Positions 1 through 8,309 of a stretch of 64,000 nt of DNA are shown here, piece by piece (position 1 is the stretch's first letter; each line of letters opens with the position of its first letter). The stretch covers positions 1 to 64,000 of the forward strand of contig JAIYCW010000039.1 in assembly GCA_027487815.1 (NCBI GenBank), given 5' to 3'. The notes under the pieces were generated by a model. That model saw only the letters and a program-made list of their open reading frames with translations, had not been told where the DNA came from and did not search any database. Made by a program: the position numbers and the translations under genes. The stretch comes from Burkholderiales bacterium (GTDB lineage: Bacteria > Pseudomonadota > Gammaproteobacteria > Burkholderiales > Burkholderiaceae_E).

Positions 1-540
1 AACTTCCGCGAGATTCGTTACTTCGACATCGAAGGCCAGGTCACCGGCGTGAAGTCCAAAGCCATGACCAGCCCGTGCGGCAAGATCCGCATTCCAATCA
101 ACGAAGAAGGCACCGAAGTCAAAGGCCAGATTCAGGAATATCTGGACCAGTATCACGGCGAAGGCATCCAACACATCGCGCTCGCCTCACGCGATATCTA
201 CGCCACGGTCGAAACGCTTCGCAAGGGCGGCGTGCAATTTCTCGACACGCCCGCCACCTACTATGAGTTGATCGATAAGCGCCTGCCTGGCCACGGCGAA
301 GATGTGAAGCGTCTGCAGGCCAATCAGATCCTGGTCGATGGCGCCCCCGGAATCACAGCCTCTGAAGACGGTCGCAGTTTATTGCTGCAGATCTTCACCA
401 AAACCGTGATCGGCCCGGTGTTCTTCGAGATCATTCAGCGCAAGGGCGACGACGGCTTTGGCGAAGGCAACTTCAAAGCCTTGTTTGAATCGATTGAGCT
501 CGATCAGATGCGGCGGGGTGTGGTGGATAAAGCAGGTTAA
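1..540 (+). CDS. hpd: 4-hydroxyphenylpyruvate dioxygenase, C-terminal part (5' end outside window)
   Basis: This enzyme converts 4-hydroxyphenylpyruvate to homogentisate in tyrosine catabolism, using Fe(II) and O2. The frame is open from base 1 and gives the last 179 residues of a protein usually near 350-370, so the gene is cut by the window and not broken. Visible family marks are GIQHIALAS, which carries the second iron-ligand histidine, the FFEIIQR segment with the glutamate ligand, and the [15 protein letters not shown]-terminal helix that closes the active site. The first histidine ligand lies outside the window. No homogentisate dioxygenase gene follows. The identity is secure from the motifs. 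Confidence 0.95.
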   Translation, partial: NFREIRYFDIEGQVTGVKSKAMTSPCGKIRIPINEEGTEVKGQIQEYLDQYHGEGIQHIALASRDIYATVETLRKGGVQFLDTPATYYELIDKRLPGHGEDVKRLQANQILVDGAPGITASEDGRSLLLQIFTKTVIGPVFFEIIQRKGDDGFGEGNFKALFESIELDQMRRGVVDKAG

Positions 541-589
541 ACCAAGAGCAGTTAAAACTCAGCGCACGATACGCAGCTTCATCTTTGAT

Positions 590-904
590 CTATATCCCAC
601 TCATTACAGCATCCATGGCCGCGACAACTTCACTCGCATAGTTGCGAATCGACGCGGTCTTTCGCTTTAACATCCGCTTGTCCAGCGGAGCAGCTTCGAA
701 CGGAATCAAGGCATAGGATCGGCCATTAATCGCAATCATCGGAGATAGTCGGCCAGGCCCATCATCACTTTCCATCGTCGAGATAGCCAGCGGCATCACC
801 AGCCGCGTCGCTAACCCGGCCAAAAGGTCGCTTTGGATATCGACAACAAACGGGTATCGGTCTCGACTTCCCAAACTGGGATTGGGGTACACATCAAACT
901 GCAT
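590..904 (-). CDS. ccdB: CcdB-family toxin
   Basis: A 104-residue protein with the CcdB fold signature: MQFDVYPNP start, FVVDIQSDLL, LVMPLA, and a C-terminal GI. F-plasmid CcdB poisons DNA gyrase through its last residues Trp-Gly-Ile. Here the tail reads MSGI, so Gly-Ile is kept and the tryptophan is a serine. The ATG at 904 was preferred to an upstream TTG at 922 because homologues begin MQF. It lies 11 bases after the antitoxin gene in the same direction, the usual antitoxin-toxin order. Whether it still targets gyrase is uncertain. Confidence 0.85.
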   Translation of the reverse strand: MQFDVYPNPSLGSRDRYPFVVDIQSDLLAGLATRLVMPLAISTMESDDGPGRLSPMIAINGRSYALIPFEAAPLDKRMLKRKTASIRNYASEVVAAMDAVMSGI

Positions 905-915
905 CGTCAGAGACC

Positions 916-1185
916 TTACCAAGTACGAAGGTCATCGGACCACACCCCATGCTCTTCAAACTGTGCGTTTTGATGCCGAATCCAGCCGGCATACTTTTTC
1001 TCGAACTGCTTACGGCGAGTCTCCAAAGCCCCACCGTTATCGGCATCGCGCAGAGCCTCGTAATGTTCGATAGAAACAATCACGGTTTGAATCCGCCCGT
1101 CTTTTTCAACAAAAACAGGCGCAATTTTTGCGTCAGTGCATATCGCACCAAACCTATTCTTTGCCTCGGTTGCCGTTACTCGCAT
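916..1185 (-). CDS. Hybrid antitoxin: Phd/YefM-like N-terminus, CcdA-like C-terminal tail
   Basis: An 89-residue protein. The first 45 or so residues (MRVTATEAKNRFG, then IVSIEHYEAL) match the Phd/YefM DNA-binding and dimerisation fold. The tail, FEEHGVWSDDLRTW, follows the CcdA toxin-binding pattern of F plasmid (E-x-x-G-x-x-x-D-x-x-R-x-W). It precedes a CcdB gene, so the tail suits its toxin while the DNA-binding half comes from another family. It presumably neutralises CcdB and represses its own promoter at the inverted repeat just upstream. The ATG at 1185 is the natural start. Confidence 0.8.
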   Translation of the reverse strand: MRVTATEAKNRFGAICTDAKIAPVFVEKDGRIQTVIVSIEHYEALRDADNGGALETRRKQFEKKYAGWIRHQNAQFEEHGVWSDDLRTW

Positions 1186-1208
1186 TTGAATCAGTCGTTG
1201 AATTCAGG

Positions 1209-1243
1209 TTAGCCATTTTAGCTAATGAGAGGCGCTTTTTCAA
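1209..1243 (-). promoter_or_regulatory. Promoter with overlapping inverted repeat for the TA pair
   Basis: Reading leftward there is a -35 TTGAAA (1243-1238), a 17-base spacer and a -10 TAAAAT (1220-1215). The -10 sits inside the inverted repeat TTAGC-N7-GCTAA (1209-1225). This is the arrangement expected for an autorepressed antitoxin promoter. The start codon of the antitoxin follows about 25 bases downstream of the repeat. Confidence 0.6.
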
Positions 1244-1251
1244 GGCGCCTC
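1229..1251 (-). terminator. Hairpin after the EF-hand gene
   Basis: GAGGCGC and GCGCCTC form a perfect 7-bp stem with a 9-base loop, ten bases past the stop of the EF-hand gene. No clear U-run follows on the minus strand, so it may be only a weak terminator. It overlaps the -35 region of the TA promoter. Confidence 0.35.
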
Positions 1252-1261
1252 AAAGAAACAA

Positions 1262-1660
1262 CTACCCCTGGCGCTTTTGCCCACGCATCTGCTGCTGAAA
1301 CACCTGCATCTCTTCAGCTGAAAGCTTGCCGTCGCGATTGGTGTCGGCCGCATCGAAGGCCTGCAATTGTTTTTGATGCGCAGCGATCAACTCATTGCGG
1401 CTGATCTGGCCATCACGATCCAGATCGATGCGCTGAATCATGCCGCGGTGATGATCGCCATGCCCACGGCTGGGTCGCATTCCTGGGGTTCCGGGTTGGC
1501 CTGGCTGGCCAGGAGTGGGCTGTCCGATGGGACCTTCGCCGACACTAAGGCCTGAGCCACTTGGCACCGGAGTGGTTGACATGGTTTGTGCCTGTGCGCT
1601 CAAACCAACGGCGGCCAACGCGATAACCAAAGCAGTGCGAGTGGTTTTGATAAAAGACAT
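1262..1660 (-). CDS. Exported EF-hand protein
   Basis: A 132-residue protein with a signal peptide (hydrophobic stretch ALVIALAAVGLSAQAQ). A low-complexity Gly/Pro-rich stretch (roughly residues 38-60) and a His-rich patch GHGDHHRG follow, then two EF-hand loops, DLDRDGQISRNE and DTNRDGKLSAEE, both with the Asp/Asn/Glu pattern for Ca2+ binding. The C-terminus is Gln-rich. The start at 1660 was chosen because AGGAG lies 9 bases upstream; a longer open frame reaches 1717 but has no ribosome site. It is likely a periplasmic calcium-binding protein; partner unknown. Confidence 0.8.
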   Translation of the reverse strand: MSFIKTTRTALVIALAAVGLSAQAQTMSTTPVPSGSGLSVGEGPIGQPTPGQPGQPGTPGMRPSRGHGDHHRGMIQRIDLDRDGQISRNELIAAHQKQLQAFDAADTNRDGKLSAEEMQVFQQQMRGQKRQG

Positions 1661-1854
1661 GAAGAACTCCTGTTGTGTATTGAGGAGCCTCCATCGTGCC
1701 GTCATCAAAAGGCGCAAGCGAGCCTTGTTACACCCGCTTGCAATTGAAACATCGGCTGCGCGATTGTGAAGCTCAATCGCCGCCCGATAGCAAGGTCGGG
1801 TAAGGTCGGCCTCTAAGCGCAGTTACAGCTTGACTGAGCGCAGTTAGGCTTGAT

Positions 1855-2661
1855 TTACAGCCTGATCAAAGGCTGCCCCATCAGCGCTTGCACAAAAACG
1901 ACGGCGCAAACGAGTACGTAGATCAGCGCTGCAATTTTCATGGGTGCGAACGATCGAGTACCCCTTCGATCCAACCAGAGCCCGAACAGCGGCAGGGCCT
2001 GCATCGCGTGCAGGGCAATGAAGTGTGCGGGGCGCAAATCCCCAACCTCGGCGGACCATCCCACGAAGGGAATGACTGGCGCTCCGATGGTCGGGACGCC
2101 AATGAAATGTCCGGGCTGACTGGATAGATAACCGGCGATGACGAACGTGGTGATCGCCGAGACAAGGAAGCCGTAGTGCACACCGGCCCGCAGTTGGGGC
2201 TTCATTCTCACCCCATCGTCGCGACCCACCTGCCATCCGACGATGGCGATACCGATCACCAGTGTCACTGCGCCGATGCCCATCAAGGTGTACATCGCGG
2301 CAGCCATCGGCGAGCCAACATTGAAGTGCGACGTCAATCCACGGCCAGCCTGGGCGCCGATGTATAGGAGTTCAAACCAGGTGGAAATCACCAACCCGAC
2401 CATGGTGATTCGCAGCATCAGATTCTCGCGGATCGCTGGCGACAGGCGTTCGATCACAGGCGCGAGAGTCGCGAATAGAACGATGAATGACAGCGCAAAC
2501 TTCGCTGGCTTGATCCAGATGCTCGCCTCTTCCAAGGTGCGCACATCGATTGCAGCAGCGGTCAGAAAGACCACTAGCATCATCGCGGAAAAGCCGGTCA
2601 GAGCCCAAGCTGTGCGCGCAACTAATACGGGCGCGCGAAGTTGCACAAATTCCACACTCAT
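1855..2661 (-). CDS. Seven-helix membrane protein of unknown function
   Basis: A 268-residue protein with seven strongly hydrophobic segments (near residues 18-38, 48-70, 80-105, 125-150, 162-182, 193-213 and 240-260). I recognise no catalytic motif. Its start overlaps the stop of the ABA4-like gene by four bases (ATGA, 2658-2661), so the two are translationally coupled, and the pair probably works together in the membrane. The stop is followed by a gene-poor stretch. Confidence 0.7.
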   Translation of the reverse strand: MSVEFVQLRAPVLVARTAWALTGFSAMMLVVFLTAAAIDVRTLEEASIWIKPAKFALSFIVLFATLAPVIERLSPAIRENLMLRITMVGLVISTWFELLYIGAQAGRGLTSHFNVGSPMAAAMYTLMGIGAVTLVIGIAIVGWQVGRDDGVRMKPQLRAGVHYGFLVSAITTFVIAGYLSSQPGHFIGVPTIGAPVIPFVGWSAEVGDLRPAHFIALHAMQALPLFGLWLDRRGTRSFAPMKIAALIYVLVCAVVFVQALMGQPLIRL

Positions 2662-3098
2662 GGACGTACGGCCTTGTCGGGTTCACGCAACCGCACCGCA
2701 GCTTCGGCACCGAGGCCCAGCAGCCAGCCGACCGGGCCGAACAGGAAGGTCATGACCAGAACCGGCGCCTGTAGCCAGCGCGTGACACCAACACTGTCCA
2801 TCCGCTGCGCGAGTAGCGTCCCGATGATCAGGTCAAACGCCAGATAATGTCCCCAACCAGCCACCAGCACCGGGTCGGATGCAAACAATGCGCGGACCTC
2901 ATTGATCGACCCGAAGCCGCCCTGTGCGTTGGTGAATCCGGCCCCCATCAATGCCGCGTAGATAACCGCAATCACCCCGGGAATCAGATAGCGTGGCACC
3001 AGCCCCAACCGGCGCCAACCACGCGGCGCGAAAATTAGTATGAGCCAGCCAACCATGGCGGCTAGGTTCATCATCGAAAAAAGTTGGGCCAACGCCAT
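2658..3098 (-). CDS. ABA4-like (DUF4281) membrane protein
   Basis: A 146-residue protein with four predicted membrane helices. The segments GHYLAFDLIIG and MTFLFGPVGWLLGL are typical of the ABA4-like family, named after the plant protein needed for neoxanthin synthesis; the bacterial function is not established. The ATG at 3098 shares its A with the TGA of a 34-codon frame upstream, and the gene overlaps the 7-TM gene downstream, giving a tightly coupled three-gene membrane operon. Confidence 0.75.
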   Translation of the reverse strand: MALAQLFSMMNLAAMVGWLILIFAPRGWRRLGLVPRYLIPGVIAVIYAALMGAGFTNAQGGFGSINEVRALFASDPVLVAGWGHYLAFDLIIGTLLAQRMDSVGVTRWLQAPVLVMTFLFGPVGWLLGLGAEAAVRLREPDKAVRP

Positions 3099-3202
3099 CA
3101 GAGGTCTCCGGTCTGGTACAAAGCGATCACCACCATAAAGCCGGTAGCCACCGACAGTGTCAGTACGCCGGCAAATAAATTGAGAAATTCACACCATGCC
3201 AT
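3098..3202 (-). CDS. Small membrane protein, 34 aa
   Basis: A short frame, MAWCEFLNLF through IALYQTGDL, whose middle (about residues 6-29) is one hydrophobic helix. GGGAG lies 8-9 bases before the ATG at 3202. Its TGA overlaps the ATG of the ABA4-like gene (TGATG). Good ribosome site, coupling and a single-helix composition all support a real miniprotein, but no family was recognised. Confidence 0.6.
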   Translation of the reverse strand: MAWCEFLNLFAGVLTLSVATGFMVVIALYQTGDL

Positions 3203-3238
3203 GAGTTGCTCCCAGTTACGCGCTCAATGAACCGGCGC

Positions 3239-3298
3239 TATGGTTTAACGATGAACTACTATAGTTGAACGTTAAACCATATGGCTCAAGCCTGTCAA
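3239..3298 (-). promoter_or_regulatory. Perfect 12-bp inverted repeat and -35-like box upstream of the membrane operon
   Basis: TATGGTTTAACG (3239-3250) and its exact reverse complement (3270-3281) flank a 19-base spacer that itself holds AACTA-CTA-TAGTT. Within the arms and spacer the 7-mer GTT(T/G/A)AAC recurs. On the minus strand a TTGACA (3298-3293) lies just upstream. The layout suggests a dimeric repressor site over the promoter of the 34-aa/ABA4-like operon; the regulator is not identifiable here. Confidence 0.55.
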
Positions 3299-3419
3299 CT
3301 GGATACCGCGAACATTTTTCAGGGCACTGAGACAGATCAGCTTGCACCGTGCTCCGACAGCTGCCCAGGCGTGGCAAAACACGGTTGAGTTATGTCATCC
3401 GAAGCAAAACTAGAAGCGC

Positions 3420-3509
3420 AATGCCGAGCGCCTAGGGGTTTAGACCCTCACTCTAGCGCCCCAGAAAGTCGCTCTTGCCAATCTCGACACCGTTCTGGCA
3501 CAGGATGTT
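3420..3509 (-). pseudogene. 3' remnant of a second DUF1993 gene
   Basis: This stretch matches 5053-5142 at 84 of 90 bases. It encodes the same C-terminus as the intact DUF1993 gene (NGVEIGKSDFLGR then stop at 3453-3455) with changes upstream (LCQN for LRHN). Similarity ends near 3510, so only the tail remains. It is a decayed or truncated paralogue, or the second end of a duplication. Confidence 0.75.
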
Positions 3510-3896
3510 GGAAATAGGCGCCCGTATCAAACCCTCAGCAAGAAGATACTGGCTTAAGCGCATGCGCACCCTTTAGCGGTCTAAGCTGAGCAGGGTCTCC
3601 CAGGGGAATTACACGCCCAGCCAAGGCGTGCCGAACGCAGACGTCACTTGGTGAGTAGTGCTGTCTTGCCACAGACTGCCTGGCGTCGGTACTTCAACGC
3701 CGCTCGGCCCTGCTGAAGTCCGAACCAGTTGACCTCAATGCGATTTAAGAAAGACCATCAAGCCGCAGGTAGCATCTAAACAGCGCCAGATTCGTGGAAA
3801 CTCTGGCACCTAAAACTTGCTTCAAGTCATGGCAGGTTCAATGTGATCGAACACCTTGTACCAACACCTGCTGATCTTGCTTTTCAGGAGGAGGGC
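3510..3896. other. Gene-free stretch
   Basis: No coding frame, RNA gene or convincing repeat was recognised between the DUF1993 remnant and the small frame at 3897. The frame used by that small gene is open back to 3780 without an ATG, so a longer GTG-started version (from 3843) is possible. Confidence 0.4.
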
Positions 3897-4016
3897 GTGA
3901 TCAGGCGATCAATCGATCCCTACGTTGTTGCTGAAGAGGAGAAGTCCATAGCCGATCACCCAACCGGACGCCCGGTAACGCCTCATATCTCTAATCAAGG
4001 CGGCAAAGCGCTATGA
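3897..4016 (+). CDS. Small protein, 39 aa, coupled to the next gene
   Basis: A GTG-started frame preceded by a very strong ribosome site, AGGAGG at 3886-3891, five bases from the start. It is hydrophilic and acidic in the middle (VVAEEEKSIADH) and ends KAL. Its TGA overlaps the ATG of the 273-residue gene (CTATGA), so the two form a coupled pair. No family was recognised; it may be the shortened remains of a longer gene. Confidence 0.45.
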   Translation: MIRRSIDPYVVAEEEKSIADHPTGRPVTPHISNQGGKAL

Positions 4017-4834
4017 AACTCCTCGCGTTTGCATTTACCACAATCGTAGGGCTAATGTTGTCCTACGCGTTCTTCATTATGTCGATGACGGGTGGGAAAG
4101 AGTTCGCTTACATGGTAGGTGGGCTATTGGTAGTCGCTTATATTGCGGTACTAGTCTTTCTCATCAGGCAGGATCAGGGCGGAAAGGGTTCCGTATCCTC
4201 GATCGCAATGGTATTCCCCCCGTTCCTTGTTTTTGGGTTGATGTTCGTAGTCACGGAAGTTATCCAAGTGGGTTCTGATCTGATGCCCGACTCAAGCAGC
4301 TTTGCCGCTGCTTGTAAGGTAATGGGGCCAAAGTACAAGAAACTTCCATCTTCGCCTGTGCGTTCTATTGCCTACGATTGGGTCGGCAAGCATCCCCCAC
4401 CATACGGCATGTTTAACGTGCAATTCGGAACTCGACTTACTACGATGGGAGGGGCAGGCGAGGCTAGTCACGCGTCCATAGAGTTTTCTGAAAGAAAGCG
4501 CTCAGAATATCGCGAGGGTAGGCCAACAAAGGGTCCGGATGAACCCTACATCAGGATCCCAAAAGCAGGGCCGTATTACGGCATTCCCGCTTTTACTGCG
4601 GATGTACTTGTTCGCTACCGAATGACACCAGAAGAAGAGCTCGAGAAAGCAGAGATAATTCAGGGGCCAGTTTTATACGAAGTAACGGTTATCGACCGTA
4701 GAACAGAGGAAGAGCTTGCATCTCTAAGCTATACGATTGACAGAAAAAAGGGCCGTGCATGTGGCCTAACCGGCCCGAACGAATTGAGGCAACATGATTT
4801 CATTCTTAGAGCCCTTGGGTTAGGGCCGAAATAG
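4013..4834 (+). CDS. Membrane-anchored protein of unknown function
   Basis: A 273-residue protein. Three hydrophobic segments occupy about residues 3-25, 32-52 and 64-86, followed by a soluble C-terminal domain of about 185 residues. That domain has no motif I recognise, though YIRIPKAGPYYGIP and the strand-rich EVTVIDRRTEEELASLSYTIDR are distinctive. Base composition is lower in GC than the flanking genes. The gene lies alone with its small upstream partner between two copies of the DUF1993 3' end, which suggests an inserted cassette. Confidence 0.6.
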   Translation: MKLLAFAFTTIVGLMLSYAFFIMSMTGGKEFAYMVGGLLVVAYIAVLVFLIRQDQGGKGSVSSIAMVFPPFLVFGLMFVVTEVIQVGSDLMPDSSSFAAACKVMGPKYKKLPSSPVRSIAYDWVGKHPPPYGMFNVQFGTRLTTMGGAGEASHASIEFSERKRSEYREGRPTKGPDEPYIRIPKAGPYYGIPAFTADVLVRYRMTPEEELEKAEIIQGPVLYEVTVIDRRTEEELASLSYTIDRKKGRACGLTGPNELRQHDFILRALGLGPK

Positions 4835-4862
4835 AAGGTCCGCCACTCGAGTTCCCACGCAC

Positions 4863-4878
4863 ACTTGAAACTTCAAGT
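4863..4878. repeat. Palindrome ACTTGAA-AC-TTCAAGT
   Basis: A perfect 7-bp inverted repeat with a 2-base centre, 29 bases after the stop of the 273-residue gene. There is no T-run, so it is not a standard terminator; it could be a binding site. Confidence 0.35.
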
Positions 4879-5052
4879 AACAACACCTGCTTTGCCAGCG
4901 CGCCAACCCCGACCTTGGTAGTTGAAGACAAGGCTTTCTCCACAAGAATCCCCCCTAAGCGGCAACCTTGTCGCTAGCATCAAATCGGCTTGCCCAGATA
5001 TAAAGATCAAGCGGTCCACACGGGCTATCGTGCGCTGAGAAAACCGATCCGG

Positions 5053-5142
5053 AATGCCGAGCGCCTAGGGGTTTAGACCCTCGCTTTAGCGCCCCAGAAA
5101 ATCGCTCTTGCCAATCTCCACACCGTTGTGGCGCAGGATGTT
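5053..5142. repeat. 90-bp direct repeat, copy 2
   Basis: The last 19 codons of the DUF1993 gene plus 33 bases downstream, repeated at 3420-3509 with six mismatches. The two copies are 1633 bases apart and in the same orientation, bracketing the unknown membrane-protein cassette. Confidence 0.8.
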
Positions 5143-5595
5143 ATAGGCAGTGGTGACATGAAAGTAAAAGTTGGGGAAGGCCCAGTGCAACATCATTGGC
5201 CCGGCTTTCATCTCCAGGGTTTTGTCGCGCAGCGGAATCGAGATATCCGCATTCTCCCGACCTTCCATGGCGCTCGCCGGAACGCTTTGGATGAACGCGA
5301 GGGTCTTGGCGATACGCGCCTGAAAATCCGCCATCGTCACTTCATTGTCTTCATGCTTGGGATTCTCGATGCCTGCTGCGCGAGCTACCGCTGCTTTGGC
5401 GCCATCACAAGCAATTTGAATCTGCCGACCGAGGTTAAACATGTCAGGGGCCAAACGCGAGTTGAGCAACACAGTGGGATCGATCTTTTTGGCTTCAGCG
5501 AAAGCTTCGCCTTTAGTGAGTACTTTGCTCAAGCCGGTGAGCATCTGAAGATAGACCGGGGTGGTCATTGCTGCGAGGGATACGCCTGTGGTCAT
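5086..5595 (-). CDS. DUF1993 family protein
   Basis: A 169-residue soluble protein, the usual length for DUF1993 (a helical-bundle family of unknown function related in fold to DinB-like proteins). Typical segments are MTTPVYLQMLTGLSKVL, NSRLAPDMFNLGRQIQIACD near residues 45-64, and the tail MMLHWAFPNFYFHVTTAYNI followed by NGVEIGKSDFLG. It stands between the sulfhydrylase gene upstream (25-base gap, same strand) and the direct repeat. A truncated paralogue lies at 3420-3509. Confidence 0.85.
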   Translation of the reverse strand: MTTGVSLAAMTTPVYLQMLTGLSKVLTKGEAFAEAKKIDPTVLLNSRLAPDMFNLGRQIQIACDGAKAAVARAAGIENPKHEDNEVTMADFQARIAKTLAFIQSVPASAMEGRENADISIPLRDKTLEMKAGPMMLHWAFPNFYFHVTTAYNILRHNGVEIGKSDFLGR

Positions 5596-5619
5596 GGAAT
5601 GGTCCTGGTGAGAAAAAAG

Positions 5620-6921
5620 TTAAGAGTGAGCATGCCGCAAGGCCTGATCGAGGTCCCAGCGCAAATCATCAAGAGACTCCAGCCCTACCGATAAACGCAC
5701 CAGATCAGGCGCCACGCCAGCGGCGCGCTGCTGCGCTTCATCAAGCTGGCGGTGGGTGGTGGAAGCGGGATGGATGATAAGGGTTTTTGCATCGCCTACA
5801 TTGGCCAGATGGCTCATCACACTTGCACCATCAATAAATCGCTCGCCGGTGTGCTGAGCGCTCAGCCCGGGCGCGGGCTTCACGCCGAAACACACAATGC
5901 CGCCAGCGCCCTTGGGCATATAACGTTGCGCGAGCGCGTGATAGCGGCTCGAAGGCAGGCCGGGATAATTCACCCAGGCCACCTGCGGATGGGCCTGCAA
6001 ATATTGTGCGAGCGCCAAGGCATTCTCCACATGCCGATCCATGCGCACCGGCAGGGTTTCCACACCTTGCAGCAGCATCCATGCGCTCATCGGCGCAAGG
6101 GTTGGCCCCAAAGTGCGCGCAGTCTCCATGCGTGCTTTCATGGTGAAGGCGAAGTTGCCGAAGGTTTCAAAAAACTTCACCCCGTGATACCCCGGGCTGG
6201 GCTCGGTCATGTGCGCAAACTTGCCGTTGTCCCACGGAAATTTGCCCGACTCCACCACCACACCGCCCATGGTGGTGCCATGGCCGCCAAGATACTTGGT
6301 GACCGAGTGCACCACGATATCTGCACCGTGTTCAATCGGGCGGCATAGATAAGGCGAGGCCAGCGTGTTGTCGATCACGAGCGGAATGCCATGCGCGTGC
6401 GCAACCTGCGCCACCGCTGCGATATCCAACACGTTCAACCCTGGGTTGGCCAGCGTTTCTGCAAAGATTGCCTTGGTGTTGGGTCTGAGCGCGGCGCGAA
6501 AATTCTCGGGCTCCTCCGGGTTCACAAACGTGCAGTCGATGCCAAACTGCTTGAAGGTCACTGCAAACTGCGAGTAAGTGCCACCATAAAGCGTGTTGGC
6601 CGCCACCATGTGATCGCCCTGGCGAAGCAGCGTGAGCATCGCCACCATTTCAGCCGCCATGCCACTGGCCGCAGCTATTGCCGCGCGCCCGCCTTCAAGC
6701 GAGGCCAAGCGCTCTTCGAGCACCGCAACCGTGGGGTTCGACAAGCGGGAATACACATTGCCGAAGGTCTGCAGATTAAACAGGCTGGCCGCATGCTCGG
6801 CCGATTCAAACACAAACGAAGTGGTTTGATGAATCGGCACAGCCCGCGCGCCAGTGGCGGCATCGGGAATCTGGCCGGCATGCAGGCAGCGGGTTTCAAA
6901 CCCAAACTCGCGATCAGCCAT
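5620..6921 (-). CDS. metY: O-acetylhomoserine sulfhydrylase (Cys/Met PLP-dependent enzyme)
   Basis: A 433-residue member of the Cys/Met metabolism PLP family that joins O-acetyl-L-homoserine and sulfide to homocysteine. Key segments are the N-terminal [22 protein letters not shown], the substrate/PLP region [17 protein letters not shown], the PLP-binding DNTLASPYL, and [12 protein letters not shown] with the Schiff-base lysine. The long insertion ahead of GGIVCFGVK fits the MetY subgroup over the shorter MetZ/MetB. The start [12 protein letters not shown] at 6921 overlaps the stop of the CoA-binding gene by 8 bases, so the two are cotranscribed. Confidence 0.85.
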   Translation of the reverse strand: MADREFGFETRCLHAGQIPDAATGARAVPIHQTTSFVFESAEHAASLFNLQTFGNVYSRLSNPTVAVLEERLASLEGGRAAIAAASGMAAEMVAMLTLLRQGDHMVAANTLYGGTYSQFAVTFKQFGIDCTFVNPEEPENFRAALRPNTKAIFAETLANPGLNVLDIAAVAQVAHAHGIPLVIDNTLASPYLCRPIEHGADIVVHSVTKYLGGHGTTMGGVVVESGKFPWDNGKFAHMTEPSPGYHGVKFFETFGNFAFTMKARMETARTLGPTLAPMSAWMLLQGVETLPVRMDRHVENALALAQYLQAHPQVAWVNYPGLPSSRYHALAQRYMPKGAGGIVCFGVKPAPGLSAQHTGERFIDGASVMSHLANVGDAKTLIIHPASTTHRQLDEAQQRAAGVAPDLVRLSVGLESLDDLRWDLDQALRHAHS

Positions 6922-7390
6922 GAGGCACGATCCGGAGCGCACGCTTCGCAGAAATCACGCCTGTATTCACACCTACCCAGTTCAGCCCACCAAAGAGCCG
7001 CGCATGCTCAATCTTCACGCAGCGATCCATGATCGAAATCATCCCGGCGGCTTGCACAAGATCGCTGGCCTCCTGATTCAGCACACCCAATTGTTGCCAC
7101 AGCACTTGCGCGCCAATTGCGATTGCTTGCTGTGCAATTGGCAGGACATCCTCAGTGCGCCTGAACACATCCACAATCCCCACAGACTCGGGAATGTCGG
7201 CAAGCGATGCATAGCAGCGCTCACCAAGAATTTCGGGATAGCGCGGATTGACTGGAATGATGCGGTAGCCATGCTCCTGCATATATTTTGCTGCGAAGAA
7301 GCTCGGGCGATGCCAATCGGCGGACAAGCCCACCACCGCAATCGTGCGGTGTGTTGTCAATACCTGGCTCAAAACCTCAATCTCATTCAT
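6914..7390 (-). CDS. CoA-binding domain protein (YccU type)
   Basis: A 158-residue Rossmann-fold protein of the CoA-binding domain 2 family. [21 protein letters not shown] carries the nucleotide-binding turn, followed by [11 protein letters not shown] and [14 protein letters not shown]. Such proteins are often encoded beside O-acetylhomoserine sulfhydrylase genes, as here (8-base overlap), but their role is unproven. The start MNEIEVL at 7390 was chosen over an upstream in-frame codon. The divergent enoyl-CoA hydratase starts only about 30 bases away, so the two promoters must overlap. Confidence 0.8.
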   Translation of the reverse strand: MNEIEVLSQVLTTHRTIAVVGLSADWHRPSFFAAKYMQEHGYRIIPVNPRYPEILGERCYASLADIPESVGIVDVFRRTEDVLPIAQQAIAIGAQVLWQQLGVLNQEASDLVQAAGMISIMDRCVKIEHARLFGGLNWVGVNTGVISAKRALRIVPHG

Positions 7391-7422
7391 GGCGCACCAT
7401 CCTTGCATGGTATTTTATGCCC

Positions 7423-8286
7423 ATGAGCACTGTCGCCGAACCGCAAGCCTTTTCGTCCGCTCTTTTGCCTCTGCCCGAGCGCTTTCAAAACTATCAGCGT
7501 CTGGAGCTCAAACTCCTGGCCGATGGCATCCTCGATATCAAGTTTGGGCTGCGGCCCGGCCAGAGCTTGCCCACGGCTGATGCGCTGACTCACAGCGAAA
7601 TGACCCGCATCTGGCGTGATGTGAATGATGAAGAAGCGGTGCGCGTGGCTTTGATCCGGGGCTCGGGCAAAGGCTTTTCAGCGGGCGGTGATGTGGGCTT
7701 GGTGGAAGACATGGCTCGCGATGTTGCAGCACGCACCCGGGTGTGGCGCGAAGCTCGCGATCTCGTTTACAACATCATTAATTGCGATAAGCCCATCGTG
7801 TCGGCCATGCATGGCCCGGCAGCGGGCGCAGGCCTGGTGTGCGGGCTTCTGGCGGATATCTCGATTGCCACCAAGAAATCCAAGCTGGTGGATGCGCATA
7901 CCCGGTTGGGCGTAGCAGCAGGCGATCACGCAGCCATCATCTGGCCCTTGCTCTGCGGGATGGCGAAATCGAAGTATTACCTGATGTTGTGCGAGCCGGT
8001 AAGTGGCGAAGAAGCCGAGCGCATCGGGCTCGTGTCGCTCGCAGTTGAAGATGAAGAGCTGCTGCCCAAGGCGCATGAAGTGGCACTCAAGCTTTCGCGC
8101 GGCTCGCAAAGCGCAATTCGCTTTACCAAATATGCCTTGAATAACTGGCTGCGTATGGCAGGCCCCACCTTCGACACCTCTTTGGCACTCGAAATGATGG
8201 GCTTTGGCGGCGCAGATGTGCATGAAGGCGCAAAAGCCCTGCGCGAAAAACGCCCACCTTCCTTTGATCCGACCCCGCCGTTCTGA
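7423..8286 (+). CDS. Enoyl-CoA hydratase/isomerase family protein
   Basis: A 287-residue crotonase-fold protein. The oxyanion-hole segments [14 protein letters not shown] and [19 protein letters not shown] are clear, as is the [20 protein letters not shown] segment of one particular subgroup. The usual paired catalytic glutamates cannot be assigned with confidence, so it may be a hydratase, isomerase or hydrolase. ATG at 7423 (MSTVAEPQ) is used; an ATG two codons earlier is equally possible and neither has a strong ribosome site. The PhaM gene follows by 23 bases, pointing to acyl-CoA or PHA metabolism. Confidence 0.85.
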   Translation: MSTVAEPQAFSSALLPLPERFQNYQRLELKLLADGILDIKFGLRPGQSLPTADALTHSEMTRIWRDVNDEEAVRVALIRGSGKGFSAGGDVGLVEDMARDVAARTRVWREARDLVYNIINCDKPIVSAMHGPAAGAGLVCGLLADISIATKKSKLVDAHTRLGVAAGDHAAIIWPLLCGMAKSKYYLMLCEPVSGEEAERIGLVSLAVEDEELLPKAHEVALKLSRGSQSAIRFTKYALNNWLRMAGPTFDTSLALEMMGFGGADVHEGAKALREKRPPSFDPTPPF

Positions 8287-8309
8287 AACCCTTTGTTGGA
8301 GACGCCCTG

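Noticed and set aside
3420-3509. Direct repeats as insertion-sequence ends
   Set aside because: The repeats are coding DUF1993 sequence, no transposase is present between them and there are no terminal inverted repeats.
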